DNA of 64,000 nucleotides from Methyloceanibacter stevinii. GTDB lineage: Bacteria > Pseudomonadota > Alphaproteobacteria > Rhizobiales > Methyloligellaceae. The position numbers and the translations under genes were made by a program. Below the pieces are notes generated by a model. That model was not told where the DNA came from. It did no database searches and saw only the letters and a program-made list of their open reading frames with translations. Of the stretch, positions 18,982 to 28,670 are shown piece after piece. Numbering within the stretch: position 1 is the stretch's first letter; each line of letters opens with the position of its first letter. Where the stretch lies: NCBI RefSeq assembly GCF_001723355.1, contig NZ_LPWE01000013.1, forward strand, positions 455,528-519,527, in the 5' to 3' direction.

Positions 18982-19360
18982 GATCGGCGATTGTTACCGG
19001 CTACGACCCGCGCCCAGCGCTTAAACGTCCCCCACTACCCAGGAGCCGCGACGGGTAAAGTCCGCGCAGTTTAACGAAAGTCTACACTGTCTCAAAGATT
19101 TCGGCGGAAAGATGACTGAGCTGCGCCAGGAAAGGTAAGCTTCCTTGCCAAGAAGGCGTGTTAGCACCCGACCTCACGGCACTTATTTCGTGCGGCGCGC
19201 CGTATGCTCCCAAGCGCTGGATCGTGCGCTGCCGGTCACGCGATATCCGCAATGGGCCGCTTGCCCGGCCACCCCCGAAATCCTATTGTCCCGGCCCACC
19301 GAGCGATAACAGACGAAATGATCGCCTCCGCGCCTCCGATCGCGCCAAGGAGTTTGAGTT
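18982..19360. other. 379-bp divergent intergenic region, slt / dapA
   Basis: Divergent genes start on either side, so promoters for both should lie here. No tRNA, terminator or convincing ORF is seen. The only clear element is the AAGGAG Shine-Dalgarno at 19348-19353 for dapA. Confidence 0.5.
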
Positions 19361-20251
19361 GTGACTAAGCCGATGTTTCAGGGTTCGATTACGGCCCTCA
19401 TCACGCCCTTCAAGGACGGTTCCGTGGACGAGGCCGCCTTCCGCAAACTTGTGGAATGGCAGATCGACCAGGGCACGCACGGGCTCGTGCCGTGCGGAAC
19501 GACCGGTGAGTCGCCGACCCTCGATCATGACGAACATCGCCGCGTCATCGAGCTGTGCATCGAAGCCGCCGCGGGCAGGGTGCCCGTGATTGCCGGAACC
19601 GGCTCCAACTCGACGGCCGAAGCGGTTGAGCTGACGCGCCATGCCAAGGATGCCGGCGCCGACGGCGCTCTCGTCGTCACGCCGTATTACAACAAGCCGA
19701 CTCAAGAGGGCCTCTATCTGCACTACGAGGCCGTCAACGCGGCCGCCGATATCCCGATCGTCATCTACAACATCCCGGGCCGCAGCATCGTCGACATGTC
19801 GGTGGAGACCATGGCGCGGCTGTTCAAGCTGAAGAACATCGTGGGCGTGAAGGACGCCACCGCCAATCTCGCGCGCGTCAGCCAGCAGCGGGCGGCAATG
19901 GGCCACGAGTTCATCCAGCTCTCCGGCGAAGACGCCACCGCGCTCGGCTTTATGGCCCATGGCGGGGTCGGCTGCATCTCGGTGACCTCCAATATCGCAC
20001 CGGCGCTCTGCTCGGAATTTCAGCTCGCCTGCCTTGCTGGAAATTTCAAGCGGGCACTGGAGTTGCAGGACCGGCTTATGCCAATACATGAAGCCTTGTT
20101 CGTGGAGTCGAACCCCGGTCCGGTGAAGTATGCCGCCGAAAGACTGGGGGTGTGCGGAAGCTCGACCCGCCTGCCGCTCGCACCCATCACCGATGCGACG
20201 CGCAAGACTGTCGATGCGGCCATCGAGGCCGCCGGCTTGAAGCCCGTCTAG
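19361..20251 (+). CDS. dapA: 4-hydroxy-tetrahydrodipicolinate synthase
   Basis: First committed enzyme of lysine/diaminopimelate synthesis; condenses pyruvate with aspartate semialdehyde in the cytoplasm. At 296 residues it is full length. The Schiff-base lysine is Lys164 in [10 protein letters not shown], the catalytic Tyr136 is in IVIYNIPGR, and the substrate motif GTTGESPTL is at 46-54. The start is GTG 19361, with AAGGAG 7-8 bases upstream. It leads a cluster with smpB (21 bp gap) and a peroxiredoxin. DapA activity supplies peptidoglycan, next to the divergent lytic transglycosylase. Confidence 0.97.
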   Translation: MTKPMFQGSITALITPFKDGSVDEAAFRKLVEWQIDQGTHGLVPCGTTGESPTLDHDEHRRVIELCIEAAAGRVPVIAGTGSNSTAEAVELTRHAKDAGADGALVVTPYYNKPTQEGLYLHYEAVNAAADIPIVIYNIPGRSIVDMSVETMARLFKLKNIVGVKDATANLARVSQQRAAMGHEFIQLSGEDATALGFMAHGGVGCISVTSNIAPALCSEFQLACLAGNFKRALELQDRLMPIHEALFVESNPGPVKYAAERLGVCGSSTRLPLAPITDATRKTVDAAIEAAGLKPV

Positions 20252-20272
20252 GATCTTGGAAGGGCCCGAATC

Positions 20273-20743
20273 ATGGCGCCGAAACGCGAGAGCGGAAAGC
20301 TCATCGCCGAGAACCGGCGGGCCCGCTACAATTACGAGATTGAAGACACGATCGAGGCCGGCATCGTCCTGACCGGGTCCGAGGTGAAATCCTTGCGGAC
20401 CGGCAAAGCCAACATTGCCGAGTCCTACGCCTCCAACGAGAACGGTGAGATCTACCTGATCAACTCCCGTATCGATGAGTACAAGGGCGCGGCCCGTTTC
20501 GGGCACGAGCGACGCGGCCATCGCAAGCTTCTCCTGCATAAGAAGGAGATGGCGCGGCTGCTCGAGGCTATTCAGCGTCAGGGCATGACGCTCGTACCCT
20601 TGCGGCTCTATTTCAACGCGCGGGGCATCGCCAAGCTCTTGCTGGGCCTCGGGCGCGGCAAGAAGGTCCACGACAAGCGCGAGACCGAGAAGAAGCGAGA
20701 CTGGAACCGGCAGAAGAGCCGGCTGATGCGCGAGAAGGGCTAA
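20273..20743 (+). CDS. smpB: SsrA-binding protein SmpB
   Basis: Binds tmRNA and delivers it to stalled ribosomes for trans-translation. A 156-residue protein of normal length. [23 protein letters not shown] opens the OB-fold, [19 protein letters not shown] is the family signature, and [19 protein letters not shown] is the basic C-terminal tail that enters the decoding site. It lies 21 bp after dapA on the same strand, the usual order in alphaproteobacteria. The tmRNA gene itself is not in the window. Confidence 0.97.
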   Translation: MAPKRESGKLIAENRRARYNYEIEDTIEAGIVLTGSEVKSLRTGKANIAESYASNENGEIYLINSRIDEYKGAARFGHERRGHRKLLLHKKEMARLLEAIQRQGMTLVPLRLYFNARGIAKLLLGLGRGKKVHDKRETEKKRDWNRQKSRLMREKG

Positions 20744-20778
20744 ACGCCGGAGGTTAGGTCGTGGAGGAACGAGGACCA

Positions 20779-21279
20779 ATGCAACTGACGCCGGGCCTGC
20801 CGCTTCCTGCCGTGACGCTGCCGGCGACGGATGGATCCCACATTACCCTCGCGACGCTACCCGGACGCAACATCGTCGCCGTCTATCCCTGGACCGGCTG
20901 CCCCGGCGTCCCAAATCCGCCGGGCTGGGACGATATCCCCGGAGCCCACGGGTCGACGCCGGAGCTGGAAGGCTTCCGGGAGGTGTTCGACCTCGTCTCT
21001 CATGCCGGCGCGCGCCTCTTCGCGGTCAGCGGACAGACGACGGCGTTCCAGCGCGAAATGGCGCTGCGGCTCGAACTGCCGTTTCCGATTCTGAGCGATG
21101 CGGAGGGGGCGTTACGGCGCGCGCTGCACTTACCCACTTTCGAAGCCGGCCCGGAGAGCTATCTGAAACGACTCACCTTCGTGGTCCGGGACGGGCAGAT
21201 CGAGCACGTCTTCTTCCCGGTCGAGGATCCGGAAGCGCACGCGGCCGAAGTGGTCGATTGGCTGAAAGATCAGGCTTGA
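20779..21279 (+). CDS. AhpC/TSA-fold peroxiredoxin-like protein with altered cysteine position
   Basis: A 166-residue thioredoxin-fold protein related to bacterioferritin comigratory protein-type peroxiredoxins. The N-terminal LPLPAVTLPATDGSHITLATL and the YPWTG strand are typical. The segment GWDDIPGAHGSTPELEGFRE aligns with the active-site helix, but where relatives have GC(T)P there is Ser59. The nearest Cys is Cys41 in PWTGCPG, in the loop before. So either Cys41 serves as the reactive thiol or the protein is not a peroxidase. ATG 20779 follows GAGGACC; a GTG at 20761 is a possible longer start. Likely co-transcribed with dapA and smpB. Confidence 0.75.
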   Translation: MQLTPGLPLPAVTLPATDGSHITLATLPGRNIVAVYPWTGCPGVPNPPGWDDIPGAHGSTPELEGFREVFDLVSHAGARLFAVSGQTTAFQREMALRLELPFPILSDAEGALRRALHLPTFEAGPESYLKRLTFVVRDGQIEHVFFPVEDPEAHAAEVVDWLKDQA

Positions 21280-21318
21280 GGGAAGAGACTTCGTGACGCG
21301 TCGGGAGTTTCTGAGAAC

Positions 21319-21726
21319 TCAGTCTCCCAGGGCGTCGTCCTCGGCGTCCTCGACCGAGTAGCCCAAGGCGCTGAGACCCTCTTCGAGATAGTCCGAGAGC
21401 AGCGGCATGCCCAAGAGGTACTCGGCGGTGCGCTTGTTGTGCTCGGAGCGGGCGGTCTCGATCGCGTCCTCGAGTTCGTCTGCCGCGAACGAGCCGCGGC
21501 CGATCCAGGCCAACGCGACCAGGCTGACTTGCTCGTCGATATTCAGCTCCCGAATGAAGCCCCGCAATTCGACGACGGTGGAATCGTCCTTGAAATCTTC
21601 GAGGATGGATTCGGCGTCGCGGTCGGTCGTGTCGCCGTCGTCCCAGGCACCGACTTTCGCGTCGTATTCGCGCGCCTTCACGATGACGAATCCGACCTTC
21701 GTCGGTGATATTTCCAAGCCTGCCAT
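21319..21726 (-). CDS. DUF3775 domain protein
   Basis: A 135-residue acidic cytoplasmic protein. LEISPTKVGFVIVKAREYDAKV opens the DUF3775 domain and LRGFIRELNIDEQVSLVALAWIGRG is its most conserved part. The rest is helical with an acidic end (SVEDAEDDALGD). DUF3775 proteins are widespread in alphaproteobacteria with no known function. It is a single gene, converging on the peroxiredoxin. Confidence 0.8.
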   Translation of the reverse strand: MAGLEISPTKVGFVIVKAREYDAKVGAWDDGDTTDRDAESILEDFKDDSTVVELRGFIRELNIDEQVSLVALAWIGRGSFAADELEDAIETARSEHNKRTAEYLLGMPLLSDYLEEGLSALGYSVEDAEDDALGD

Positions 21727-21810
21727 TGGATCTGCGCCGAAGAACGGCTCCCTGTCTTTGGACGTCGCGCCTACACCGAAACCATGCCTGAGTTAGCCCA
21801 TCCCAGCAAC

Positions 21811-22461
21811 TCAGTCACGCACACTCGCCGCCGCATCCGCGACAACACGTTCGAACATCTCCGGAGTCAGCCGGCCCGTATTGGTGTTAAGGCGGGAGCA
21901 GTGGAACGTGTCGAACAGAAGCAGGCCGCCGGGCAGCTTGTGCCGGGCCCCGTGGGCGAACGGATAATCCCGTTTTTTGACCGCGTAGCTCGACAAGATG
22001 CTGTCATGGGCCACCCGGCCGATGGCCAACAGCGCGCGCAAGTTCGGCAGCGCCGCCTTGCGCCCATCGAGAAACTGGCGGCAGCACTTGATCTCGCCGC
22101 CGGTCGGCTTGTTTTGCGGTGGTACGCAGCGCACGGCGTTGGTGATCATGCAGTCGACGAGGCTGAGCGCTTCCGGTCTCAGGACGTCGTGCTCGCCCTG
22201 GGCGAGGCCCGTTTTCAGGAGCGTGGGATAGAGAAGGTCGCCGGCAAAGTCGCCCCAGAAGGGCCGGCCCGTGCGGTTCGCGCCTCTCAAGCCCGGCGCA
22301 AGCCCCACGATCAGCAACCGGGCCGTCTCCGGGCCGAAGGACGGGACCGCGCCGTTGTACCAATCGGGATGGGCCACGGCGTTATCGTGGCGGAAGGCGA
22401 CCAGGCGCTCGCACAAGACACAATCCGTCTTTGGCTCGGCAATAATGTTGGTGGCCACCAT
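21811..22461 (-). CDS. Family 5 (UDGb-type) uracil-DNA glycosylase with Fe-S cluster
   Basis: Removes uracil (and possibly hypoxanthine) from DNA in base excision repair. A 216-residue protein. Motif A reads LIVGLAPGLRGANRTGRPF, matching family 5 rather than family 4, and motif B is FHCSRLNTNTGRLT. Four cysteines placed for a 4Fe-4S cluster are CVLC near residue 14-17, Cys in NAVRCVPP and CC in GGEIKCCRQF. Family 5 lacks the motif A Asp/Asn water activator, and here too the position is Ala/Gly. Monocistronic, with no partner seen. Confidence 0.88.
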   Translation of the reverse strand: MVATNIIAEPKTDCVLCERLVAFRHDNAVAHPDWYNGAVPSFGPETARLLIVGLAPGLRGANRTGRPFWGDFAGDLLYPTLLKTGLAQGEHDVLRPEALSLVDCMITNAVRCVPPQNKPTGGEIKCCRQFLDGRKAALPNLRALLAIGRVAHDSILSSYAVKKRDYPFAHGARHKLPGGLLLFDTFHCSRLNTNTGRLTPEMFERVVADAAASVRD

Positions 22462-22587
22462 GCTGGACGAAGCACCTTGAAGACACAGGAGACCCCATGG
22501 GTAGCCTTCAGGCCGCGAGAGAGCAACGTGTGAGGGAGCAGGGCGAAGCCCGGCAGTAGAAGTCAGGGCAAGGTGCGTGCACCCGGC

Positions 22588-23202
22588 TCAGGTCTCGACG
22601 AGATCGGACGGGTCGTAGGCTTCCGTGGATTCCGACTCGTTGTCCGGCCGGCGCCGCTGCGAGCGATCGTTTGATGTGCGGCCAATGTCGTGCTGCAGGT
22701 CGACAAGGTCGATGAATTGATCCGCCTGACGGCGCAACTCATCCGCGACCATGGGTGGATTGGTCGAGAGCGACGAGATCACACTGACGCGCTTGCCCTT
22801 GTGCTGAAGCGATTCGACGAGCGAGCGAAAGTCGCCGTCGCCCGAGAAGATCACCAGGTGGTCCAGATGCTCGGCGAGCTCCATGGCATCGACGGCAAGC
22901 TCGATGTCCATATTGCCTTTGACCTTGCGCCGCCCCGTGGCGTCGACGAACTCCTTGGTCGGTTTCGTGACCATGGTGTAGCCGTTGTAGTCGAGCCAAT
23001 CGATCAGCGGACGTATCGAGGAATACTCCTGATCTTCGGCCAGGGCCGTGTAGTACAGCGCGCGCACAAGCTGTCCTTTGGAGCGGAACAGCGCCAGCAG
23101 CCGCTTGTAATCGATATCGAACGAAAGGGTCTTTGAAGCGGCGTACAGATTCGCGCCGTCGATAAACAAAGCAATCCGTTCCGTTGGATAGAAGTGCATC
23201 AC
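22588..23202 (-). CDS. NYN-domain (LabA/DUF88) PIN-like ribonuclease-like protein
   Basis: A 204-residue protein whose first ~165 residues are an NYN domain: ALFIDGANLYAAS (first catalytic Asp), KGNMDIELAVDAMELAE (second acidic site) and LVIFSGDGDFRSLVESLQ (third). The C-terminal ~35 residues are polar and probably disordered (RTSNDRSQRRRPDNESE). NYN proteins of this LabA type are thought to be metal-dependent ribonucleases; the target is unknown. Start ATG 23202 or the next ATG. Confidence 0.82.
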   Translation of the reverse strand: MMHFYPTERIALFIDGANLYAASKTLSFDIDYKRLLALFRSKGQLVRALYYTALAEDQEYSSIRPLIDWLDYNGYTMVTKPTKEFVDATGRRKVKGNMDIELAVDAMELAEHLDHLVIFSGDGDFRSLVESLQHKGKRVSVISSLSTNPPMVADELRRQADQFIDLVDLQHDIGRTSNDRSQRRRPDNESESTEAYDPSDLVET

Positions 23203-23297
23203 CGGTCCTAACGATCAAATTTCGTGTTGGTGCGGGAAAACAAACGCGTACAACGAGTTACTTTCGGTTAGGCGCAGGGGCTCCGCAATTGGTCGCA

Positions 23298-23864
23298 ATG
23301 TCTCAGATACTGGTAGGAATGGGGGCAAACTATCCCGGCCCGTGGGGTCCGCCGTCCGAGACGATCAATCGGGCGCTGCGCGCACTCGACGAGAAGGGGG
23401 TTTCGCTCCTGAAGGTCTCGAACTTCTACGAGACGGCGGCCGTGGGCCGCGCGGGCCAGCCGCCCTATGTGAACGCGGTCGCGCTGATCGAGACGGCGAT
23501 GCCCCCGGAGGCCTTGCTCCGCCGCCTGAAGCAGATCGAGCGCGCCGCCGGCCGCAGAGGCGGAAGCCCTTGGGGTCCTCGGAGCCTCGATCTGGATATT
23601 CTGGACTTCAAGGGTCGCGTCCGGAACTGGCAGGGGGCCGCGCCGCGATTCGCCCGGGCGGGGCCGCGCCCCTTGGTTTTGCCCCATCCTTGGATTGAAA
23701 AGAGGCCGTTCGTCCTGCGGCCGCTCCTGGATGTGGCGCCGAATTGGCGCCATCCGGTGACTAAGAAGTCGGCTCAGGAACTGTGGCGCCGTGTCGCGCA
23801 AGGCTGGGAAGGGCAGGTTCTGAGGACCTTGGCTCCCGAGACACGACTTGCCACGGGCGCCTGA
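23298..23864 (+). CDS. folK: HPPK, 2-amino-4-hydroxy-6-hydroxymethyldihydropteridine pyrophosphokinase
   Basis: Transfers pyrophosphate from ATP to the pterin in folate synthesis. A 188-residue protein with ILVGMGANYPGPWG (usually GxGxNLGD), YETAAVGRAGQPPYVNAVALIET, and the metal-binding region GSPWGPRSLDLDILDF, in which the PRxLDxDI Asp pair is intact. It is followed by LVLPHPWIEKRPFVLRPLLDVAP. ATG 23298 is used; the longer frame from 23184 has no support. It sits 48 bp before rpoZ, an order common in Hyphomicrobiales. Confidence 0.93.
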   Translation: MSQILVGMGANYPGPWGPPSETINRALRALDEKGVSLLKVSNFYETAAVGRAGQPPYVNAVALIETAMPPEALLRRLKQIERAAGRRGGSPWGPRSLDLDILDFKGRVRNWQGAAPRFARAGPRPLVLPHPWIEKRPFVLRPLLDVAPNWRHPVTKKSAQELWRRVAQGWEGQVLRTLAPETRLATGA

Positions 23865-23912
23865 TTTGCATACATAAGGTCTAAATTCCGCCCATTCTAA
23901 AAGGACTTTCAG

Positions 23913-24419
23913 ATGGCTCGCGTCACCGTCGAGGACTGCGTCGACAAGATTGAAAACCGTTTCGAGCTCGTACTTCTGGCCAGCCACCGCGCCCGGACGA
24001 TCTCGGCCGGTGCTCAGCTGACCGTGCCGCGCGACAACGACAAGAACCCTGTCGTTGCCCTGCGTGAGATCGCCGAGAAGAAGTTCACCCCGGACGACCT
24101 CAAGGAAGATTTTATCCACTCCATGCAGAAATACGTGGAAGTGGACGAGCCCGAGGCCGAAGCCGTTCCCGCTCTCACGCAGGACGCGCGGATGCCGGTT
24201 CTCGGTCAGGACGATCAGTCCACCGACACGCAGATCGACCGGATGACCGAAGAGGAGCTTCTGCGCCGCATGGCGACCCAGGCGCTCGGATGGTTCCAAT
24301 GCGGGCCCGCGCGCGCGCTAACGGACGGACAAGAGACCGGCGAGAACGCGAACCGCAACCCTCGCCGGCCTTTCACTTCACACGCGACATTAGATTTACG
24401 GCAACCCTGGTTCTCCTAG
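23913..24419 (+). CDS. rpoZ: RNA polymerase omega subunit with long C-terminal tail
   Basis: Small subunit aiding RNA polymerase assembly and, with beta-prime, ppGpp binding. The first ~75 residues are typical: [46 protein letters not shown]. An acidic linker and [12 protein letters not shown] follow, where related proteins normally end within ~15 residues. Here the frame continues ~45 residues ([12 protein letters not shown] onward) with no family resemblance, for 168 residues in all. A lost base near 24265-24290 could explain this, though no replacement frame gives a clean family ending. AAAGGAC precedes the ATG. It directly precedes the ppGpp enzyme gene. Confidence 0.93.
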   Translation: MARVTVEDCVDKIENRFELVLLASHRARTISAGAQLTVPRDNDKNPVVALREIAEKKFTPDDLKEDFIHSMQKYVEVDEPEAEAVPALTQDARMPVLGQDDQSTDTQIDRMTEEELLRRMATQALGWFQCGPARALTDGQETGENANRNPRRPFTSHATLDLRQPWFS

Positions 24420-24464
24420 GGCCTTGTGCTGCCATGGTCTGGCGCGCCATTCTGGCGGGCTGAG

Positions 24465-26690
24465 ATGACCCGCCAATACGAACTCGTCGAACGCATCCTG
24501 AGCTATCAGCCCTCGGCCAACGAGGCCTTGCTGAATCGCGCCTATGTCTATGCGATGAAGGCGCATGGCAATCAGAAGCGCGCGTCGGGAGCCCCGTATT
24601 TCTCGCACCCGCTCGAAGTGGCGGCGATTTTGGCCGACATGCGCCTGGACGATGCGACCATCGCCACGGCGCTGCTCCATGACACGATCGAGGATACCGA
24701 GGCGACGCGCAGCGAGATCGATGCGCTGTTCGGTGCGGAAATCGGCACGCTCGTCGACGGGCTAACCAAGATCAAGAAGCTCGACCTCGTCACCAAAAAG
24801 GCCGAGCAGGCGGAGAACTTCCGCAAACTTCTCCTCGCCATCTCCAGCGACATCCGGGTCCTCCTCGTTAAGCTCGCCGACCGTCTGCACAACATGCGGA
24901 CGCTTGAGCACATGAAGCCGGCCAAGCGCCGGACCATCGCCGAAGAGACGATGGATATTTACGCGCCGCTTGCGGGCCGCATGGGCATGCAATGGCTGCG
25001 CGAAGAGCTCGAGGATCTGTCGTTCCGTTGGCTCAACCCCGAGGCCTACGCCACCGTGTCGGAGCGGCTGCGGGTCTTGCGCCAGGACAATCAGGGGCTC
25101 ATCGACGAAATTCACGGCGCGTTGACGTCGAAGCTCAAGGCCGCGCGGGTGAAGGCCATCGTCGCCGGGCGGGAGAAGAAGCCCTACGCCATCTGGAGCA
25201 AGATGGAGCGGAAGCAGATCTCCCTTGAACAACTGTCGGATATCTATGCGTTTCGCATCGTCGTTCCGAAGATGCCGGACTGCTACCGGGCGCTCGCCGT
25301 GGTTCATACGAGCTGGCATACCGTGCCGGGACGCTTCAAGGATTACATCTCCAATCCCAAGCAGAACGACTATCAGTCCATCCACACGACGATCGTCGGC
25401 CCCAAGCATCAGCGTGTGGAGTTGCAGATCCGCACCGAGGAGATGCACTCGATCGCCGAGTATGGCGTCGCCGCCCACGCGCTCTACAAAGAGGGGGGCA
25501 GCGGCAAGCGGGTTCCGGCACAAGACTCAAGCGCATACAGATGGTTGACCCATCTGGTTGGGATTTTGCTCGAAGGCGACAATCCGGAAGAGTTCCTGGA
25601 GCACACGAAACTCGAGCTCTTCCACGACCAGGTCTTCTGCTTCACGCCCAAGGGGCGGCTGATCGCACTGCCGCGCGGCGCCAATTGCATCGATTTCGCC
25701 TACGCGGTCCACACGCAGGTGGGTAACACCGCCGTGGGCGCAAAGATCAACGGACGTCCCATGCCCCTCGCCACGACGCTGCGGAATGGCGACGAGGTCG
25801 AAATCGTCTGCTCGGACGCCCAGTCGCCGCCCGTGGCCTGGGAGCGCTTGGCGGTCACCGGCAAGGCGCGCTCGGCCATCCGGCGGGCGTCGCGCGATGC
25901 CGTGCGGCTCCAATACGACAAGCTCGGCCGGGAGATCCTCGATCGCGCCTTCCGCCGCCACGGTCAGTCATTCAGCGAGGATGCCATCGCCAAGGCGCTG
26001 CCGCGCTTGTCACAAAAGACGGCCGAAGATGTCGTGACCGCCGTGGGCCGTGGCGAGCTGACGTCGACCGATGTGTTTCGCGCGGCTTTTCCGGAGGAAA
26101 TCGCCGGCCCCATGCCCAAGCGCCGCCGGCAGGTGAAACGCAGCGACGAAGGCTGGTTCGGCCTCGGCAAGGTCATGGGACTGAAATTCCGCTGGCCTGG
26201 CTCGGGGAGCAAGGGCCGCGTCGAAGGTCCTGCGGGCCCGGAAGGCATCCCCATTCGCGGTCTGAAGAGCGGACTTCCGGTGCATTTCGCCGAAGGCGGC
26301 GCCATACCGGGCGACCGGATCGTCGGGATTCTCTCGCCGGGACACGGGATCACGATTTATCCGATCCACGCGGCCGCGCTGAAGGCGTTCGACGACGAGC
26401 CGGAACGGTGGATCGACGTCACCTGGGACATCGACGAGGACAATCCGCAGCGTTTTCCGGCGAAGATTGCGGTGACGGCCATGAACGAGCCAGGCAGTCT
26501 CGCCCAGATTGCGACGGTGATCGGCGAGGTCGACGGCAACATCCAGAATATCAAGATGACCAACCAGGTTGCCGACTACACGGAGATGCTGATCGACCTG
26601 GACGTGTGGGACCTGCAGCATCTCAACGAGATTTTGACCGGTTTGCGCGCGCGCGACGTTGTCAGCAGCGCCACCCGGTCCGAAGACTAA
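24465..26690 (+). CDS. rsh: Bifunctional (p)ppGpp synthetase/hydrolase, RelA/SpoT family
   Basis: The single long RSH enzyme of alphaproteobacteria, making and degrading (p)ppGpp for the stringent response; 741 residues. The hydrolase HD domain is intact (FSHPLEVAAILADM, LLHDTIEDTEAT, KLADRLHNMRTL). The synthetase has KPYAIWSKMERK, YAFRIVV and the substrate loop NPKQNDYQSIHTTIVGPKH. The TGS domain (CFTPKGRLIALPRGANCIDFAYAVH) and C-terminal ACT domain follow. ATG 24465 is chosen over 24426, which adds 13 unlikely residues. It follows rpoZ by 45 bp, a classic pairing. Confidence 0.96.
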   Translation: MTRQYELVERILSYQPSANEALLNRAYVYAMKAHGNQKRASGAPYFSHPLEVAAILADMRLDDATIATALLHDTIEDTEATRSEIDALFGAEIGTLVDGLTKIKKLDLVTKKAEQAENFRKLLLAISSDIRVLLVKLADRLHNMRTLEHMKPAKRRTIAEETMDIYAPLAGRMGMQWLREELEDLSFRWLNPEAYATVSERLRVLRQDNQGLIDEIHGALTSKLKAARVKAIVAGREKKPYAIWSKMERKQISLEQLSDIYAFRIVVPKMPDCYRALAVVHTSWHTVPGRFKDYISNPKQNDYQSIHTTIVGPKHQRVELQIRTEEMHSIAEYGVAAHALYKEGGSGKRVPAQDSSAYRWLTHLVGILLEGDNPEEFLEHTKLELFHDQVFCFTPKGRLIALPRGANCIDFAYAVHTQVGNTAVGAKINGRPMPLATTLRNGDEVEIVCSDAQSPPVAWERLAVTGKARSAIRRASRDAVRLQYDKLGREILDRAFRRHGQSFSEDAIAKALPRLSQKTAEDVVTAVGRGELTSTDVFRAAFPEEIAGPMPKRRRQVKRSDEGWFGLGKVMGLKFRWPGSGSKGRVEGPAGPEGIPIRGLKSGLPVHFAEGGAIPGDRIVGILSPGHGITIYPIHAAALKAFDDEPERWIDVTWDIDEDNPQRFPAKIAVTAMNEPGSLAQIATVIGEVDGNIQNIKMTNQVADYTEMLIDLDVWDLQHLNEILTGLRARDVVSSATRSED

Positions 26691-26791
26691 CGGCCTGCAA
26701 GATACTGGCACAAAGCGAAAAATAACCCCAAATATGTTAGGGCACGCGCCCGTAAGCGCGAATGCGGGAATTCGCCTGCAACGAGGTAGAG

Positions 26792-27328
26792 ATGCTGTTC
26801 AAGCGCCGCGAGGCGGAAAGTTGGCTGAACCGGGTACGGGTGTCGCTGTGGCCGCGCCGCAGTTGGGGCCGCTCAACGCGCTACGTGGTGCACCGGGTGC
26901 GCCGCTTGAGCGCGACGCGCACGGCCGTCGCCTTGGGCTTCGCCGCGGGCGTCTTTATCTCGGCCACGCCGTTTATCGGTTTTCACATGATCCTGTCGGC
27001 CACGCTCGCGTGGATCGTCGGCGGCAGTATCGTCGCCGCGCTTCTCGGCACCTTCATCGGCAATCCGCTGACCTATCCGCTGTTCTGGGTCAGCAGCTAC
27101 GAAGTGGGCTCGCTCATGTTGGGTCGGGGCGAGAACAAGGTCGAACTCGATCTTTCCGCCGGCATCTTTCAGACCGAGCAGATCTGGACGCTTCTGAAAC
27201 CGATGACCCTCGGCTCGATTCCCATCGGCATTGTGCTTGGCCTCCTAAGCTATGCCTTGGTGAGGCCGGCCGTGAACGCCTACCAGCATCGGCGCCGCGA
27301 TCTTCGCTCCGCAAACGAAGTCGTGTGA
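26792..27328 (+). CDS. DUF2062 integral membrane protein
   Basis: A 178-residue inner-membrane protein. A basic N-terminus ([21 protein letters not shown]) precedes the DUF2062 core [22 protein letters not shown], then [34 protein letters not shown]. Three or four membrane helices are evident. ATG 26792 follows ACGAGGTAGAG; the ATG at 26762 gives a poorer start. It lies between rsh and pdxJ. Molecular function is unknown. Confidence 0.88.
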   Translation: MLFKRREAESWLNRVRVSLWPRRSWGRSTRYVVHRVRRLSATRTAVALGFAAGVFISATPFIGFHMILSATLAWIVGGSIVAALLGTFIGNPLTYPLFWVSSYEVGSLMLGRGENKVELDLSAGIFQTEQIWTLLKPMTLGSIPIGIVLGLLSYALVRPAVNAYQHRRRDLRSANEVV

Positions 27329-27350
27329 ACGCGCCGGAAGGAGAGGTGAG

Positions 27351-28145
27351 GTGCAGAAGGTGACACGCGTCCCGAAGATCCGGCTGGGGATCAATATCGA
27401 CCATGTGGCGACGTTGCGAAACGCGCGCGGCGGCACGCTGCCGGACCCAATTCGGGCGGCGCAACTTGCCGCGGATGCGGGTGCCGACAACATCACCGCT
27501 CATCTGCGTGAAGACCGCCGGCACATCCGCGACGACGATATTGCCCGGTTGCTCGCCGAGGTCGACTGCCCGCTCAACATGGAGATGGCCGCGACCGACG
27601 AGATGACCGGCATCGCGCTCGAGGCGAAACCGCCCTGGACCTGTCTGGTGCCCGAGCGGCGCGAGGAGCGGACGACCGAAGGCGGTCTCGACGTGGTCGC
27701 GCAGCACAATGCGCTGGCGCCCGTTGTTGCGGCGTTGGCAGAGGCGGGCATCGAGGTATCGCTCTTCATCGGGGCGGAGCGCCCCCAGATCGAGGCGGCC
27801 GCGCGGCTGGCCGTGCCCGCGATCGAGATCCACACCGGAGGCTGGTGTGACGCGATTGCCGACGGCCGCGAGGACGATGCCGAGAAGGAATGGCAGGCCA
27901 TTGTCGACGGGGCCGCATACGCACATGGCCTGGGCCTCGAAGTTCATGCCGGCCACGGGCTCAACTATGCGACCGCCGAGAAGATCTCGACGATTCCCGA
28001 AATCGTCGAGCTCAATATCGGCCACTTCCTGGTCGGCGAATCGGTCTTTGTCGGCCTCGGCGAATCCGTCCGGCGGATACGCGCGGCGATGGACCGGGGA
28101 CGGGAAGCGCTGCGTCTCGGTGAGGGGGGCCGCATTGCATCATGA
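27351..28145 (+). CDS. pdxJ: Pyridoxine 5'-phosphate synthase
   Basis: Last ring-closing enzyme of DXP-dependent vitamin B6 synthesis. A 264-residue TIM barrel with [17 protein letters not shown] at the start, [27 protein letters not shown] and the end motif [27 protein letters not shown] 27351 is used, with AAGGAG ~8 bases before; a GTG at 27360 is nearby. The stop overlaps the acpS start as ATGA, so the two are translationally coupled, the common arrangement. Confidence 0.96.
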   Translation: MQKVTRVPKIRLGINIDHVATLRNARGGTLPDPIRAAQLAADAGADNITAHLREDRRHIRDDDIARLLAEVDCPLNMEMAATDEMTGIALEAKPPWTCLVPERREERTTEGGLDVVAQHNALAPVVAALAEAGIEVSLFIGAERPQIEAAARLAVPAIEIHTGGWCDAIADGREDDAEKEWQAIVDGAAYAHGLGLEVHAGHGLNYATAEKISTIPEIVELNIGHFLVGESVFVGLGESVRRIRAAMDRGREALRLGEGGRIAS

Positions 28146-28546
28146 TCATCGGCCTGGGCAACGACATCATCGATATCAGGCGCATCGAGAAGACCATCGA
28201 GCGCTACGGCGAACGTTTTCTCACGCGCGTCTTCACCGAGACCGAACGGGTGAAATCCGACCGGCGCAAGCTTAGAGCCGCCTCCTATGCCAAGCGCTTC
28301 GCGGCCAAGGAGGCCTGCGCCAAGGCGCTCGGGACCGGCTTCAGCCGCGGCGTCTTCTGGCATGACCTTGGCGTGGTCAATTTGCCGTCGGGGCGTCCCA
28401 CCATGGCGCTCACGGGCGGTGCCGCGCGCATCCTGGACGAACTGCTCCCGGACGGCCACGAAGCCCAGATCGATCTGACCATCACCGACGACTTCCCCAC
28501 GGCCCAGGCGATTGTGATCATCTCCGCAATCCGCCGGTCGCCATAA
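28142..28546 (+). CDS. acpS: Holo-[acyl-carrier-protein] synthase
   Basis: Attaches the 4'-phosphopantetheine arm to ACP. At 134 residues it is full length. [16 protein letters not shown] holds the metal-binding Asp, [12 protein letters not shown] the substrate helix, and [18 protein letters not shown] the signature with its catalytic Glu. The ATG at 28142 overlaps the pdxJ stop by 4 bp. The next gene, lepB, begins 124 bp later with its own Shine-Dalgarno. Confidence 0.96.
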   Translation: MIIGLGNDIIDIRRIEKTIERYGERFLTRVFTETERVKSDRRKLRAASYAKRFAAKEACAKALGTGFSRGVFWHDLGVVNLPSGRPTMALTGGAARILDELLPDGHEAQIDLTITDDFPTAQAIVIISAIRRSP

Positions 28547-28670
28547 AATTGCGCCAGTATCCGCGTCCTTGGTTTGCTCAGGACCTGGGGAGGGGCTATA
28601 GGGGCTCCAACAACACTTGCTGAGAGGGTCGGCCTGCTGCGCGGGCCTTGTACCCTGAGGAGAGCGCCGT

